Positions 9,669-18,592 of a DNA stretch of 64,000 nucleotides are shown piece after piece. The notes below the pieces were generated by a model, which was not told the DNA's origin, searched no databases, and saw only the letters and a program-made list of their open reading frames with translations. Source of the stretch: Flavobacterium sp. IB48 (GTDB lineage: Bacteria > Bacteroidota > Bacteroidia > Flavobacteriales > Flavobacteriaceae); contig NZ_JAEFCA010000003.1 in the NCBI RefSeq assembly GCF_016405855.1, positions 492,253 through 556,252 of the forward strand. The letters run 5' to 3'. Position numbers and translations under genes: made by a program. Position 1 is the stretch's first letter. The number at the start of each line of letters is the position of its first letter.

Positions 9669-10589
9669 TTATTTTGATTTAAAGGCGTCAAAATTTAAAC
9701 CTGCAACATCTTTTTTGAATAATTCAAATTGTTCTGCACTCATGTTTTTGACTGGCAATCTGAATTCTCCTAAATTATGTCCAACCAATTTCATGTAGGC
9801 TTTTCCAACTGAGATTCCGCCATACTTTCCTAAGAAACGAATCATATCAATTGACTTTTGCTGTAACTTTCTGGCTTTCGTTAAATCATTAGCATTAAAA
9901 GCATCGATTAAATCATAGTACAATGGTGCAGCATAATTAAAAGTACTTCCAACAGCGCCTTTAGCACCTAAAACTAATGCTGAAAGCATGTTTTCGTCAC
10001 GTCCCCAAAGCATATCGTATTTTCCGTTTTCATAACTCATACAGCTCTGAAAATCCATAAAATCTTCATGTGTATATTTTACTCCTGCAAAATTTGGAAG
10101 TTTTCCATCCAAAGCTCTTACCAAATCAAACATTGGAATATTTACTCCTGTCAAGACTGGAATATGGTAGTAATACAATGGCATATTTGGAACGCTTTCT
10201 CCCACTTTAATACAGATTTCTGCAAGTGTATCTACATTGCCAGGTTTAAAGTAAAACGGAGCTGTGATTGAAACTGCATATAAACCTATTTCATACGAAT
10301 ATTTTGCTAGTTCAATACAGTCTGTTAAACAAGTTCCGCCAAGGAAAACCATTACTTTAAAATCGGCATCATGATTGGAGCAATCTGCCCATGCTTTTGC
10401 AACCGTTTTTTTCTCTTCTAATGACATCGAAACCCCTTCGCCAGTAGAACCAATTATAAATGCTCCTGTTACGCCATTTCTTTTTAGAAAAGTATAATAA
10501 GCTGGAATCAGGCTCACATCCAATTTTCCACTCTCATCAAATGGAGTAAATGGAGCTGAAATAAGACCTTGTAAATGTTCGATTTTCAT
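9669..10589 (-). CDS. nanA: N-acetylneuraminate lyase
   Basis: A 306-residue aldolase of the DHDPS/NAL superfamily that cleaves N-acetylneuraminate to ManNAc and pyruvate in the cytoplasm. The substrate carboxylate loop is GSTGEG. The Schiff-base lysine is K171 in AGVKYTHEDF, and the tyrosine region is PLYYYHIP. Length and motifs agree with NAL rather than DapA, and the neighbours (sialidase, esterase, epimerase) settle the substrate. The ATG at 10589 (KIEHLQGLISAPFTPF) matches the family N-terminus; an upstream in-frame ATG would add 17 basic residues. The gene follows susD. Confidence 0.93.
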   Translation of the reverse strand: MKIEHLQGLISAPFTPFDESGKLDVSLIPAYYTFLKRNGVTGAFIIGSTGEGVSMSLEEKKTVAKAWADCSNHDADFKVMVFLGGTCLTDCIELAKYSYEIGLYAVSITAPFYFKPGNVDTLAEICIKVGESVPNMPLYYYHIPVLTGVNIPMFDLVRALDGKLPNFAGVKYTHEDFMDFQSCMSYENGKYDMLWGRDENMLSALVLGAKGAVGSTFNYAAPLYYDLIDAFNANDLTKARKLQQKSIDMIRFLGKYGGISVGKAYMKLVGHNLGEFRLPVKNMSAEQFELFKKDVAGLNFDAFKSK

Positions 10590-10685
10590 GACTTTTATTT
10601 TTTGATTTTTTCGTTTTATCAAACTGGAAAAGTTTTTCATTTCCAGTTTGATTTTAAACTTTAGTTTTTTTATTCTTTGTTTCGT

Positions 10686-12149
10686 TTAATTGGTATATCC
10701 CGGATTCTGAACAATTTTAGGATTGAAATTGATTGTGTTTTGAGAAATTGGAAACAATACTTGTTTTCCTGCCATTGACGGAACTATACTTGTTTTATTA
10801 AAACGAACAATATCCCACCATGATTTTCCTTCAAAGGCCATTTCTTTTAAACGCTCTCTTAAAATCACATCGTCATTTGCTGCCGGAGTATCATTTGTAA
10901 ATGAAGCCGATGCGTCAGCTCTTTTCATTACCAAATTCATTTCTGTGGTTGGATCCTGACCTAAAGCGTTTTTAATCTCTGCTTTCATTAATAAAATATC
11001 TGCCCAACGGTAAATAATGATATCACTCACAAATCTTCTGATTGTTCCGTCTACAGTTCCATTATATTTTACCAAACCTGTAACTACTGGAGTTGTACCG
11101 TTATATAAAGTTAAATACGTTGCGTCTTTTCTGGTATCTGTAGCTGCAAAATTGAATCTTGTAATGTCTGGCTGTACTCTCGAAATACCAGCATTTCCTG
11201 AACCTGTTCCTAATGTACCGAAAACAGCTGTTGCCTGTGCTGATGTTAATGGTGCAAAATCACTTGGTCCAACAAACATAAACTGATTCCAGTTATCTAA
11301 TAGTGATGACGTTAAATCTGCTAATGAATAACGAACTGCAAAAAGCACTTCGGCATTTCCTTTTTTGTCAAAAGCAAAAACATCTTTGAAACTTGGCATT
11401 AAAGTCGGTGTTCCCGGAATTGCATTTATTGCTGCCAAAGCATTATTTAAATCTGCTGTTCCTCCATTTAATTGTTTTGCTGTCCATAAATTCACTTCTG
11501 CTTTTAAAGCATAAACTGATGGAAGAGCCAATTGCGTTTTGTTATTGTTTGCATCTGGAAAATTAGCAATGGCTTGATCAATATCTGATTTAATAAAGGC
11601 AAATGTTTCTTCAATCGTATTTCGCGGAATAATATATTGCGACTGATTGGAATTTTCTGTTGGTTCTGTTACAATTGGCACTCCTCCCCAAGAACGCGCC
11701 ATAATGAAATAACATAACGCACGCATGGTATAGGCTTGAGCAATATATCTTTTTTGCTCTTTTACTGTTGATGGACTAAATGTAATTTTTGGCACATATT
11801 TTAAAACCAAGTTTGCCGAATGAATTACAGTATATAAGCCAGCCCAATCTACATCTATATTTTGTGGTGTAAGATTGTTGTTATAGTAATTTGCCAATGT
11901 TAAAGGAGACTGAACTCCACCAGTAATTTCTGCACTTCTTGCCCCTCCTAACAAATAATAATTTTGCTGAGTTTGGATTCTGAAGTTAACATACATTCCG
12001 TTTACGCCTGCTTTGGCATCATCTTCTGTTTTCCAGAAACTATCAGATGTAATAACACTATCAGATGTTAATTCTAAATCATCTTGACAAGAATTAAAAA
12101 GAGAAAGACTTGAAAAAAGTATTGTGTATAAAAGAAATTTCTTTTTCAT
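10686..12149 (-). CDS. SusD/RagB-family outer-membrane glycan-binding lipoprotein
   Basis: A 487-residue surface lipoprotein with lipobox LFNSC near residue 21 and acidic residues (QDDLE) after the cysteine, a surface-export signal seen in Bacteroidota. The middle region, AKAGVNGMY through YTMRALCYFIMARSWGGVP, is the classic SusD TPR-like part. The C-terminal RERLKEMAFEGKSWWDIVRF motif is diagnostic of the RagB/SusD family. It would form the lid of the SusC channel encoded 18 nt upstream and bind sialylated glycans or free sialic acid. The ligand is inferred from the operon. Confidence 0.95.
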   Translation of the reverse strand: MKKKFLLYTILFSSLSLFNSCQDDLELTSDSVITSDSFWKTEDDAKAGVNGMYVNFRIQTQQNYYLLGGARSAEITGGVQSPLTLANYYNNNLTPQNIDVDWAGLYTVIHSANLVLKYVPKITFSPSTVKEQKRYIAQAYTMRALCYFIMARSWGGVPIVTEPTENSNQSQYIIPRNTIEETFAFIKSDIDQAIANFPDANNNKTQLALPSVYALKAEVNLWTAKQLNGGTADLNNALAAINAIPGTPTLMPSFKDVFAFDKKGNAEVLFAVRYSLADLTSSLLDNWNQFMFVGPSDFAPLTSAQATAVFGTLGTGSGNAGISRVQPDITRFNFAATDTRKDATYLTLYNGTTPVVTGLVKYNGTVDGTIRRFVSDIIIYRWADILLMKAEIKNALGQDPTTEMNLVMKRADASASFTNDTPAANDDVILRERLKEMAFEGKSWWDIVRFNKTSIVPSMAGKQVLFPISQNTINFNPKIVQNPGYTN

Positions 12150-12167
12150 GATTTTTTAATTAAAAAT

Positions 12168-15100
12168 TTACAAACTGATATTTAAACCAAGAATAATGTT
12201 TCTAGGCACTGGGTAAGTTCCTGTAGAACCAGCTGCGTTTAATCCTAAACTAGATCCTCCGTCAATACCTTGTACTTCTGGGCTTAATCCTTTGTATTTT
12301 GTAAAGTAGTATAAATTACTTCCTGTAACATACAGACGAAGTGATGTTAAACTTGCTTTTTCGATAAGTGTTTTTGGAAAACTATAACTGAACGTAATTT
12401 CTCTTATGCATAAATAATCTCCGCTTTCGTAGTAACGGCTGTTACCTTGGAACATATTGGTATTATAAGCTGCTCCACTCGCTTCAGATCTAAATAAGTT
12501 GTTCTGATTGGTTTGATCTGCCCAACGGTAACGAGGAACATCTGTAATATCTCCTTCTTTCTGCCATGCTTGTGCGCTTTCTGCCAACAGTCCGTAGTTA
12601 CCTTGAAACTGACCTAAGAAACGTGCTCTTGCTTCGTTGTAAATTGTTGCTCCTAAAGAATAATCTGTTCTAACTGTTAGAGAGAAACCTTTGTATGAAG
12701 TATCAAAATTGAAACCTCCTACGAATGTTGGGAACATATTCCCCATATATTGTCTATCTCGGCTATCAATGATTCCGTTATTGTCTGTATCTTCAAAAAC
12801 TGCGTCTCCAGCAAATTTTCTTCCATCAGGATTACCGCCATTTGCAGCCGTTTTCGTTACATAAGTATCGTGAACTTTTGCATTGTATGCATCTGCTTCT
12901 GCTTGAGTTGAAAGAATATATAATTGTTTATGAGCGTAGAAATTTCCAATTTTTTGTCCTTCCTGTAAACCTCCTACATATACATATTTACCACTTTTTG
13001 CATCCCAGATCTCAGTACCTCCAATTCTATTATTTCCATTTCCATTAAATGGAAGTTTTTCAACTGTATTGGTATTGTGCGAAACGTTTGCTCCAACATT
13101 TACTTTCCAATCATTCTTATTGTAAACATTTGCCTGAACTTCTAGCTCAAAACCTTTGCTTCTTAATCCTCCTAAATTGGTCAAAACAGTTGAGAAACCA
13201 CTATTTGAAGGCAAAGTCAGATTTGTCAATAAGTCTGATGTCAATTTGTTATAGAAATCTCCAATGATTCTAATTTTATCTTCGTTTAATCCGATATCAA
13301 AACCACCATTTATCGTTTCAGATTGTTCCCATTTCAATCCTGGGTTTGCAATTTGAGAGTTGATAATCGCCGATTGTCCATTGTAGCTATTTGGAAGTCC
13401 GTTTGTAGTTCCTGCATATAATCCTCCAGCTTGGAAATCTCCTAAAGTTCCTAAGTTTCCGTTTACACCATAACTTCCACGAAGTTTAAGAGAAGAAAAG
13501 AATTTTGGCATTGTGTTGGCCCAGAATTTCTCTTCCTGCATATTCCATCCTGCCGAAATCCCAGGAAAGAATCCATATCTATTGTCTGGTCCTAAACTTG
13601 ATGAACCGTCATAACGAAATGAAGCCGTTGCAAAATATCTGTTTTTATAATCGTAATTAACACGTCCGAAAACACTATTTAAAACCAATTTCGTATTGTT
13701 GCTGTAAACTGAAACCGGAATTGGAGATGAATCTAAAGTCTGCGCTAAATCTGAAGGGCTTCCTTTTCCTGCTGCATTAAAATATTTAATGGTTCTATCG
13801 TATTTTGAAACTCCTAGTTTAGCATCAAAGTTTCCAATATTTTCCCAATCTTTTTTATAAGCAAAAACTCCTTCGTATTGCACTTGATAGGTTTGATTGC
13901 TCAATCTTGTTGCAGTTCTTGTATTATCAACCAAACCGCTGCTTCCGCTTAAAAATGCCTGTTGAAAAGTATTGTCATTTTCATTCTCGCTGTATAATGA
14001 AATGGCTGGTGTGAAAGTAAAATCTTTTGCAAGTCTTAATTCACCATCTACACTCATCTGAAGCTTATCGTTTTCATTTTTCCCTTTAACTTTCCCCATC
14101 TGGTACAATGGATTTCCGTTAATGTTGTTTTGTCCTGGAGCTAAAGTTCCGTCTTCTAAATATAATTTTGTAGTTGGTGAGTTTCCTAAATATCTATTGA
14201 AAACTACACTATTAGCCACAACCTGATTGTTGCTTGCTTTTGAAAATAAAACACGTCCGTTAATTGTAAAATTGTCTGCAACTTTTAAAGAAGCGTTTAA
14301 TTTACTGGTAAATCTTTGGTATCCTGTGAATATCGTAATACCATCACCTTTTAAATATCCTAAACTCAAATCGAATACGCCTGTATCAGTTCCTCCGCTA
14401 AAACCAAGTGTATGGCTTTGTGTAATAGCATCTTGAAACAAGATATCATTCCAATCGGTACTTTTGTACATAATCGTGCTGCTTGGGTTTAAAGGATCTG
14501 CAATTTCTTGCCAGCCTTTTGCCTGAAGTGTACTTATGGTTTCTGCAGATAAATTAGATTTTAATAAAGTAGCAAACGGAGTATTGTTTTCTAGATTATT
14601 TCCTGTACCTGCAGGCGTAGCACCGGTCAATTGTCCTAAACGTGCGATACCAGTAGTTGTAGAAAGTCCTGCAAGTTCGGCTGCATTATACAATCCTTCA
14701 CGTTGCATTTTAATGTAATCGCCTCCATCCATAAAATTGTATTTTTTACCAATTCTACTGTTTTGAGTTGAAACATTATAAGTAACTTTTAGTTTTCCTG
14801 CCTTACCTGTATTTGTAGTGACAATGATTACACCATTTGAAGCTCGTGCACCATAAATAGAAGTTGCAGCAGCATCTTTAAGCACTTGAAGTGAAGCAAT
14901 ATCTAAAGAGTTAATATCATCGATCTGATTTCTAATGACACCATCAACAATATATAAAGGAGTTGCGCCAGAAGGATTATCTATTGAAGTACCTCCACGA
15001 ACAATTACATTGGAAGCTTTTCCTGGCTGTCCTGAAGAAGTTTTTACAACCAAACCTGTAACGCTTCCTTGTAAAGATTGCGTAACGTTTGAGTAAGGTA

Positions 15101-15602
15101 CGTTTTCAAGTACTTTTTTATCCAGTTTAGAAACTGCAGTACTTAAAGTTCTTCTGTTTTGAGCTCCATATCCTACTACAATCACCTCGTTCATTTGCTG
15201 TCCTATTTCTTTTAAGACAATGTTCAATGGACTTCCCGTAATTGCAACTTCTTGATCTTGTAGTCCTATATATGTAACAATTAAAGTTGTTGCATTATCT
15301 GGGACTTCAAAAACAAAATTTCCGTCAAAATCTGTTTGAGTGCTTATGTTTGTTCCTTTTGCAACAATATTTACACCTGGTAGCGATTCACCTTTTTCAT
15401 TGGTTACTTTACCAGTAACTTTCTTCTGAATTGGGTCATTCTTTTTTACATTTTTATCCGTAAACACAACGCTTTTTTCTGTGCTAGCAGACGCTAATTG
15501 CATAGTAAAAGCTAAAAGTAACGTAGAAGTAAGTTTAACAACTTTTACGTGTTTAGGAGTAAACCTAAAATTTTTAGGCTTACTTTTAGGCAATAATTTC
15601 AT
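12168..15602 (-). CDS. SusC/RagA-family TonB-dependent outer-membrane transporter
   Basis: An 1144-residue TonB-dependent receptor, the outer-membrane channel of the sialic-acid uptake pair. A long basic N-terminus precedes the signal segment (about 25-40). A carboxypeptidase-regulatory-like domain (about 60-135) has GKVTNEKGESLPGVNIVAKG. It is followed by the SusC signature VIVVGYGAQNRR and a plug region with YIVDGV and GARASNGVIIVTT. The rest is beta-barrel, ending in LGLNISL. It heads the operon, 326 nt after the ROK regulator, with susD 18 nt downstream. The roughly 20-residue Lys/Arg-rich stretch before the hydrophobic core is longer than usual for a signal peptide but common in flavobacterial SusC proteins. 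Confidence 0.95.
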   Translation of the reverse strand: MKLLPKSKPKNFRFTPKHVKVVKLTSTLLLAFTMQLASASTEKSVVFTDKNVKKNDPIQKKVTGKVTNEKGESLPGVNIVAKGTNISTQTDFDGNFVFEVPDNATTLIVTYIGLQDQEVAITGSPLNIVLKEIGQQMNEVIVVGYGAQNRRTLSTAVSKLDKKVLENVPYSNVTQSLQGSVTGLVVKTSSGQPGKASNVIVRGGTSIDNPSGATPLYIVDGVIRNQIDDINSLDIASLQVLKDAAATSIYGARASNGVIIVTTNTGKAGKLKVTYNVSTQNSRIGKKYNFMDGGDYIKMQREGLYNAAELAGLSTTTGIARLGQLTGATPAGTGNNLENNTPFATLLKSNLSAETISTLQAKGWQEIADPLNPSSTIMYKSTDWNDILFQDAITQSHTLGFSGGTDTGVFDLSLGYLKGDGITIFTGYQRFTSKLNASLKVADNFTINGRVLFSKASNNQVVANSVVFNRYLGNSPTTKLYLEDGTLAPGQNNINGNPLYQMGKVKGKNENDKLQMSVDGELRLAKDFTFTPAISLYSENENDNTFQQAFLSGSSGLVDNTRTATRLSNQTYQVQYEGVFAYKKDWENIGNFDAKLGVSKYDRTIKYFNAAGKGSPSDLAQTLDSSPIPVSVYSNNTKLVLNSVFGRVNYDYKNRYFATASFRYDGSSSLGPDNRYGFFPGISAGWNMQEEKFWANTMPKFFSSLKLRGSYGVNGNLGTLGDFQAGGLYAGTTNGLPNSYNGQSAIINSQIANPGLKWEQSETINGGFDIGLNEDKIRIIGDFYNKLTSDLLTNLTLPSNSGFSTVLTNLGGLRSKGFELEVQANVYNKNDWKVNVGANVSHNTNTVEKLPFNGNGNNRIGGTEIWDAKSGKYVYVGGLQEGQKIGNFYAHKQLYILSTQAEADAYNAKVHDTYVTKTAANGGNPDGRKFAGDAVFEDTDNNGIIDSRDRQYMGNMFPTFVGGFNFDTSYKGFSLTVRTDYSLGATIYNEARARFLGQFQGNYGLLAESAQAWQKEGDITDVPRYRWADQTNQNNLFRSEASGAAYNTNMFQGNSRYYESGDYLCIREITFSYSFPKTLIEKASLTSLRLYVTGSNLYYFTKYKGLSPEVQGIDGGSSLGLNAAGSTGTYPVPRNIILGLNISL

Positions 15603-15681
15603 ACTTTTGTAATGGTTTGGTTAATAAAACTTTGTTAAGGTCAATTTATTTATTTCCAATCAACCGTTCTGATGAAGAACA

Positions 15682-15717
15682 AGCCAGCAATGTTCACAGC
15701 ATTGGCTGGCTTTTTTT
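15682..15717 (+). terminator. hairpin plus T-run pointing away from the susC operon
   Basis: AGCCAGCAATG (15682-15692) pairs with CATTGGCTGGCT (15700-15711), with one bulged G, and is followed by seven T on the plus strand. It has the form of a strong intrinsic terminator, but it lies in the susC 5' leader and points the opposite way. It could stop antisense transcripts or act as a leader hairpin. Confidence 0.65.
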
Positions 15718-15863
15718 ATGATCAAAAAACAATATTTTTATCCAAATGGTTAGTTTGGTTTTATTCAAATCTTAATTCTAGTTTTTCTTTTGTAAGCAGC
15801 CAACTTCTATTGATTAGATGTAAACTTTGCTTAAATATTTTATTATTATTTTGTAAAGATATA

Positions 15864-15903
15864 AAAATATTTAAAATAACAACTTTAGTTATTAAAATAT
15901 TTT
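15864..15903. promoter_or_regulatory. AT-rich inverted repeat upstream of susC, candidate ROK-repressor operator
   Basis: The rest of the 326-nt gap between the regulator and susC is very AT-rich. It holds an imperfect inverted repeat with arms AAAATATTTAAAATAAC (15864-15880) and GTTATTAAAATATTTT (15888-15903) around a 7-nt spacer. NagC/Mlc-type ROK repressors bind AT-rich palindromes of this general kind. In DNA this AT-rich, chance similarity is a real alternative. Confidence 0.35.
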
Positions 15904-15928
15904 AATAAGTATGAATTTATTTTTTAAA

Positions 15929-17182
15929 TTAATTATTAATAAGAGGAAACAACAGCTTTTCTTTGATTACACAACAAGCGCCTATAACTCCCGCACGGCG
16001 CCCCAAAGTTGATTTTTTAAGCTTCATATCACGATTGACTAAACCTAATGAATATTTTTTAAGAGCTGATTGAATTGGCAGAAGTGCATAATCGCCAAGT
16101 TGTGCGAAATCTCCTCCAATTACCAAAAGATCAGGGTTAAAGATGTTTAAAAGGATAGATAAGTAACGTCCCATTTTCTCACTTTGCTGTGTTACAAGAT
16201 CAACACAAAGAGTATCTTCTAAATTTACAGCGCCTGTAATTATTGCATGATGCTGTAAAACTGGTGAGTTATCATCTAAAACAACTTTAGATTGCTTACC
16301 TTCTTTTATTGCTTCTTTAAACTGATTAATTAAAGACCAACCCGATATTTCAGTTTCTAGACAACCTAGTTTTCCGCATTGGCACATTATTTCATTGTTA
16401 AATATCGTACTATGTCCAAACTCGCCAGAATAGCCCGATTTTCCATAATAAAGCTTTCCGTCAGTAATCATTCCTATTGCAACTCCCCAGCTATAATTGA
16501 CAAAAATGATATTTTGCTCATCATCGACAACACCTTCGCAATACTCGCCAAAAGCCATTGCACGCGTATCGTTTTCTAAGTGAACTGGAAGATTTAATTG
16601 TTCTGAAATAATCTCTGTCAGAGGTCGGTTTTCACTGAAAAAATAGTTATAGCTAAAACCTTCCATCGAATTAATTCGGCCCGAAAAGTTAATGCAGACA
16701 CCAACAATCATTTTCTTTTCTACCAAACTATCTTCAATAAATGAATTAATTAAACTGCAAAATTTAAGAAGAGATTCTTGAGTGTTTTCTAAAGTAAAAG
16801 AAGTTCCAAGCTCTACGCTTACCAACTCATTTTTAATATTTTGAAGTCCGATTGACATACTCGTTAACCCAACTTCAACACCTAAAAAATAAGCACAAGT
16901 CGGATTGATACTAAACAGAGAAGGTCTACGCCCGCCGCTGTTAGTAATTTTTCCCATGTCAACAACATAGTTTTCTACTAATAATTCGTTAACCGCTTTG
17001 GTTACTGTTGGAACACTTGATTGAAGTTCTGCACTTAATTCGGCAATAGTCGAATTACCTCCAGACAATAAACGCTTTACAATTGATTGTCTAAGCAAAT
17101 GCCACTTTTGTTCAGACAAACTTTTGTCTTTACTATTATCTAATAAATCTTTTAAACTCATTGCTTTCCTTATTTGGTTCAC
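15929..17182 (-). CDS. ROK-family transcriptional repressor, probable regulator of the sialic-acid locus
   Basis: A 417-residue protein with an N-terminal winged helix (about 25-85, including STIAELSAELQSSVPTVTKAVNELL) and a ROK sugar-kinase fold. The zinc-site motif CQCGKLGCLE lies near residues 266-275. The phosphate-binding loop reads GVEVGLTSMSIG instead of the kinase form with Asp and Gly-Gly-Thr, so kinase activity is doubtful and a repressor role of the NagC/Mlc type is likely. The expected ligand is an amino sugar or its phosphate. It lies just upstream of susC on the same strand. The sequence TTATTTTTTAAAT occurs both at 17195-17207 upstream of this gene and at 15917-15929. Translation could also start at the ATG at 17161. 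Confidence 0.85.
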   Translation of the reverse strand: MNQIRKAMSLKDLLDNSKDKSLSEQKWHLLRQSIVKRLLSGGNSTIAELSAELQSSVPTVTKAVNELLVENYVVDMGKITNSGGRRPSLFSINPTCAYFLGVEVGLTSMSIGLQNIKNELVSVELGTSFTLENTQESLLKFCSLINSFIEDSLVEKKMIVGVCINFSGRINSMEGFSYNYFFSENRPLTEIISEQLNLPVHLENDTRAMAFGEYCEGVVDDEQNIIFVNYSWGVAIGMITDGKLYYGKSGYSGEFGHSTIFNNEIMCQCGKLGCLETEISGWSLINQFKEAIKEGKQSKVVLDDNSPVLQHHAIITGAVNLEDTLCVDLVTQQSEKMGRYLSILLNIFNPDLLVIGGDFAQLGDYALLPIQSALKKYSLGLVNRDMKLKKSTLGRRAGVIGACCVIKEKLLFPLINN

Positions 17183-17327
17183 AACAAATTTAAATTATTT
17201 TTTAAATCAGCATAAAAATACAGTCTTTAATATTAAATTATTTTAAATACTGAAACTTGTTTTTAAAAATTAAGGCCAGGAAATAATTCAAAAATAAAAT
17301 AGGAAGAAAAACAATGAAACAAAAATA

Positions 17328-18131
17328 CTAATCTGCACCACCATCTACGCTATCAAATGTTTCGCGTTCTTTTGGTTTTACGCTATATTTTAATGAAACC
17401 ATCGGTCCGTAGTAAACATCAAATTGAGTTCCGTTTGTACGCAATTGCATCTGACCGATTACGCCCGCCAAGAAATGAATATTCGGCGTAATTCCAGCAG
17501 TATAGTAAACCGATAATCTGAAAATATCAAAATGTTCATCGGCATAATCTTTAGAAGCAAATTTCAGCATCAATTCGGTATAATAGCCAATATTTGGTGC
17601 TAGAAAAATTGGTTTTTCTTTGCTTTGTCTCAAATAATGATTGACTCCAAAACGAGCTCTTATTCTGGGAACTGTTTGATGATTGCCATTTCTGTCATCA
17701 AAAAACTTGGTTTCAAAACGCACTTGTTCGAAAAGAGAACCTTTGGGCATTTCCTGCGTATAGGTTCCCATAACGATAAGTCTATTTTCTAACGTTTTGT
17801 AATTTCCCGCTTCTTCTATCGCATATTTCTGATTGTGTGCATATCCTAACCAAAGTTTCATATTTTTAAAACCAGAATAAATAATCCAAGGTCTTATTAC
17901 TTTACGCTGTGTATATTCAAAAGGATTTCCGTTTGTGTAAGCGCCTTGTGTAACGAGCTGCATATCTGCCTGACCGCTCAAATTCCATTTTTCTATTAAC
18001 GGAAACGCAACATCAACCTCGCTTATAGATGCTGGAATAAATCCCATTGTGTAAGGAGCGTCTTGGGCTTTTAAAACTTGAGAAAGAATGATGCAACAAA
18101 ATACAAGGAAACTCTTTTTTAATAAACTCAT
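17328..18131 (-). CDS. DUF2490 family protein, predicted outer-membrane protein
   Basis: A 267-residue protein with an N-terminal signal peptide ending near VLKAQ. Strand-rich segments spaced for a small beta-barrel include KMKLWLGYAHNQKYA, FEQVRFETKFF and RIRARFGVNHYL, matching the DUF2490 family common in Bacteroidota. Function is unknown. It is on the same strand as the ROK gene but about 145 nt away, with no coding link to the sialic-acid operon, and two terminator-like hairpins lie upstream of its start. It is best treated as a single gene. Confidence 0.75.
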   Translation of the reverse strand: MSLLKKSFLVFCCIILSQVLKAQDAPYTMGFIPASISEVDVAFPLIEKWNLSGQADMQLVTQGAYTNGNPFEYTQRKVIRPWIIYSGFKNMKLWLGYAHNQKYAIEEAGNYKTLENRLIVMGTYTQEMPKGSLFEQVRFETKFFDDRNGNHQTVPRIRARFGVNHYLRQSKEKPIFLAPNIGYYTELMLKFASKDYADEHFDIFRLSVYYTAGITPNIHFLAGVIGQMQLRTNGTQFDVYYGPMVSLKYSVKPKERETFDSVDGGAD

Positions 18132-18211
18132 AATTCGTCAATATTAAATTACACGGCTTCGAAATAAGAAAGTCTATCAAATTTAGATAAAGAAGTTTTT
18201 AACTTTAAAAA

Positions 18212-18246
18212 AAAGCGGTTTCATGTTATAATATGAAACCGCTTTC
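18212..18246. terminator. strong hairpin, bidirectional terminator-like
   Basis: AAGCGGTTTCAT and ATGAAACCGCTT form a 12-bp stem around an 8-nt loop, with A- and T-rich flanks. It lies upstream of the DUF2490 gene and downstream of the TolC gene on the minus strand. Confidence 0.65.
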
Positions 18247-18264
18247 TAGACATTTCTTCCAAAC

Positions 18265-18298
18265 AAAAAAGCTTTAGAAAAATATCTAAAGCTTTTTT
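18265..18298. terminator. bidirectional intrinsic terminator
   Basis: AAAAAAGCTTTAG pairs with CTAAAGCTTTTTTT around a loop of about 8 nt. The A-run and T-run make it a terminator on both strands. It probably ends the export operon read on the minus strand. Confidence 0.75.
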
Positions 18299-18369
18299 TA
18301 AATCAAAATTCTGAAAATTAATATAATGCAGACAGGTACAAAGCTGACTGTTATTTTTATGTACACATG

Positions 18370-18562
18370 ATATTTCGCCCCTCTGGGGCTATTTTATAGA
18401 TCAAACATACATTTCTATAAATATTTCGTCCCACTGGGACTAGCGATGTATAGTCCCACCGAGGCTTTTTATAGCTCTGGAAGAGCAAAATATTTATAGC
18501 TAAAAATCTATGCTCCCTAATTCAGAAGCTCCAGAGGAGCGACATGTTAGATTTCTATAAAT
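18370..18562. repeat. cluster of five short REP-like hairpins
   Basis: Five compact hairpin units lie within 190 bp: GCCCCTCTGGGGC, GTCCCACTGGGAC, AGTCCCACCGAGGCT (imperfect), GCTCTGGAAGAGC and GCTCCAGAGGAGC. Some are flanked by TTTCTATAAAT or TATTTATAG. The units are GC-rich in an AT-rich setting and occupy most of the 461-bp gap before the TolC gene's 3' end; no gene is seen there. They look like a dispersed flavobacterial repeat family. Confidence 0.75.
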
Positions 18563-18592
18563 TTCAATTATCCAATTATGCATCGAAATTTG

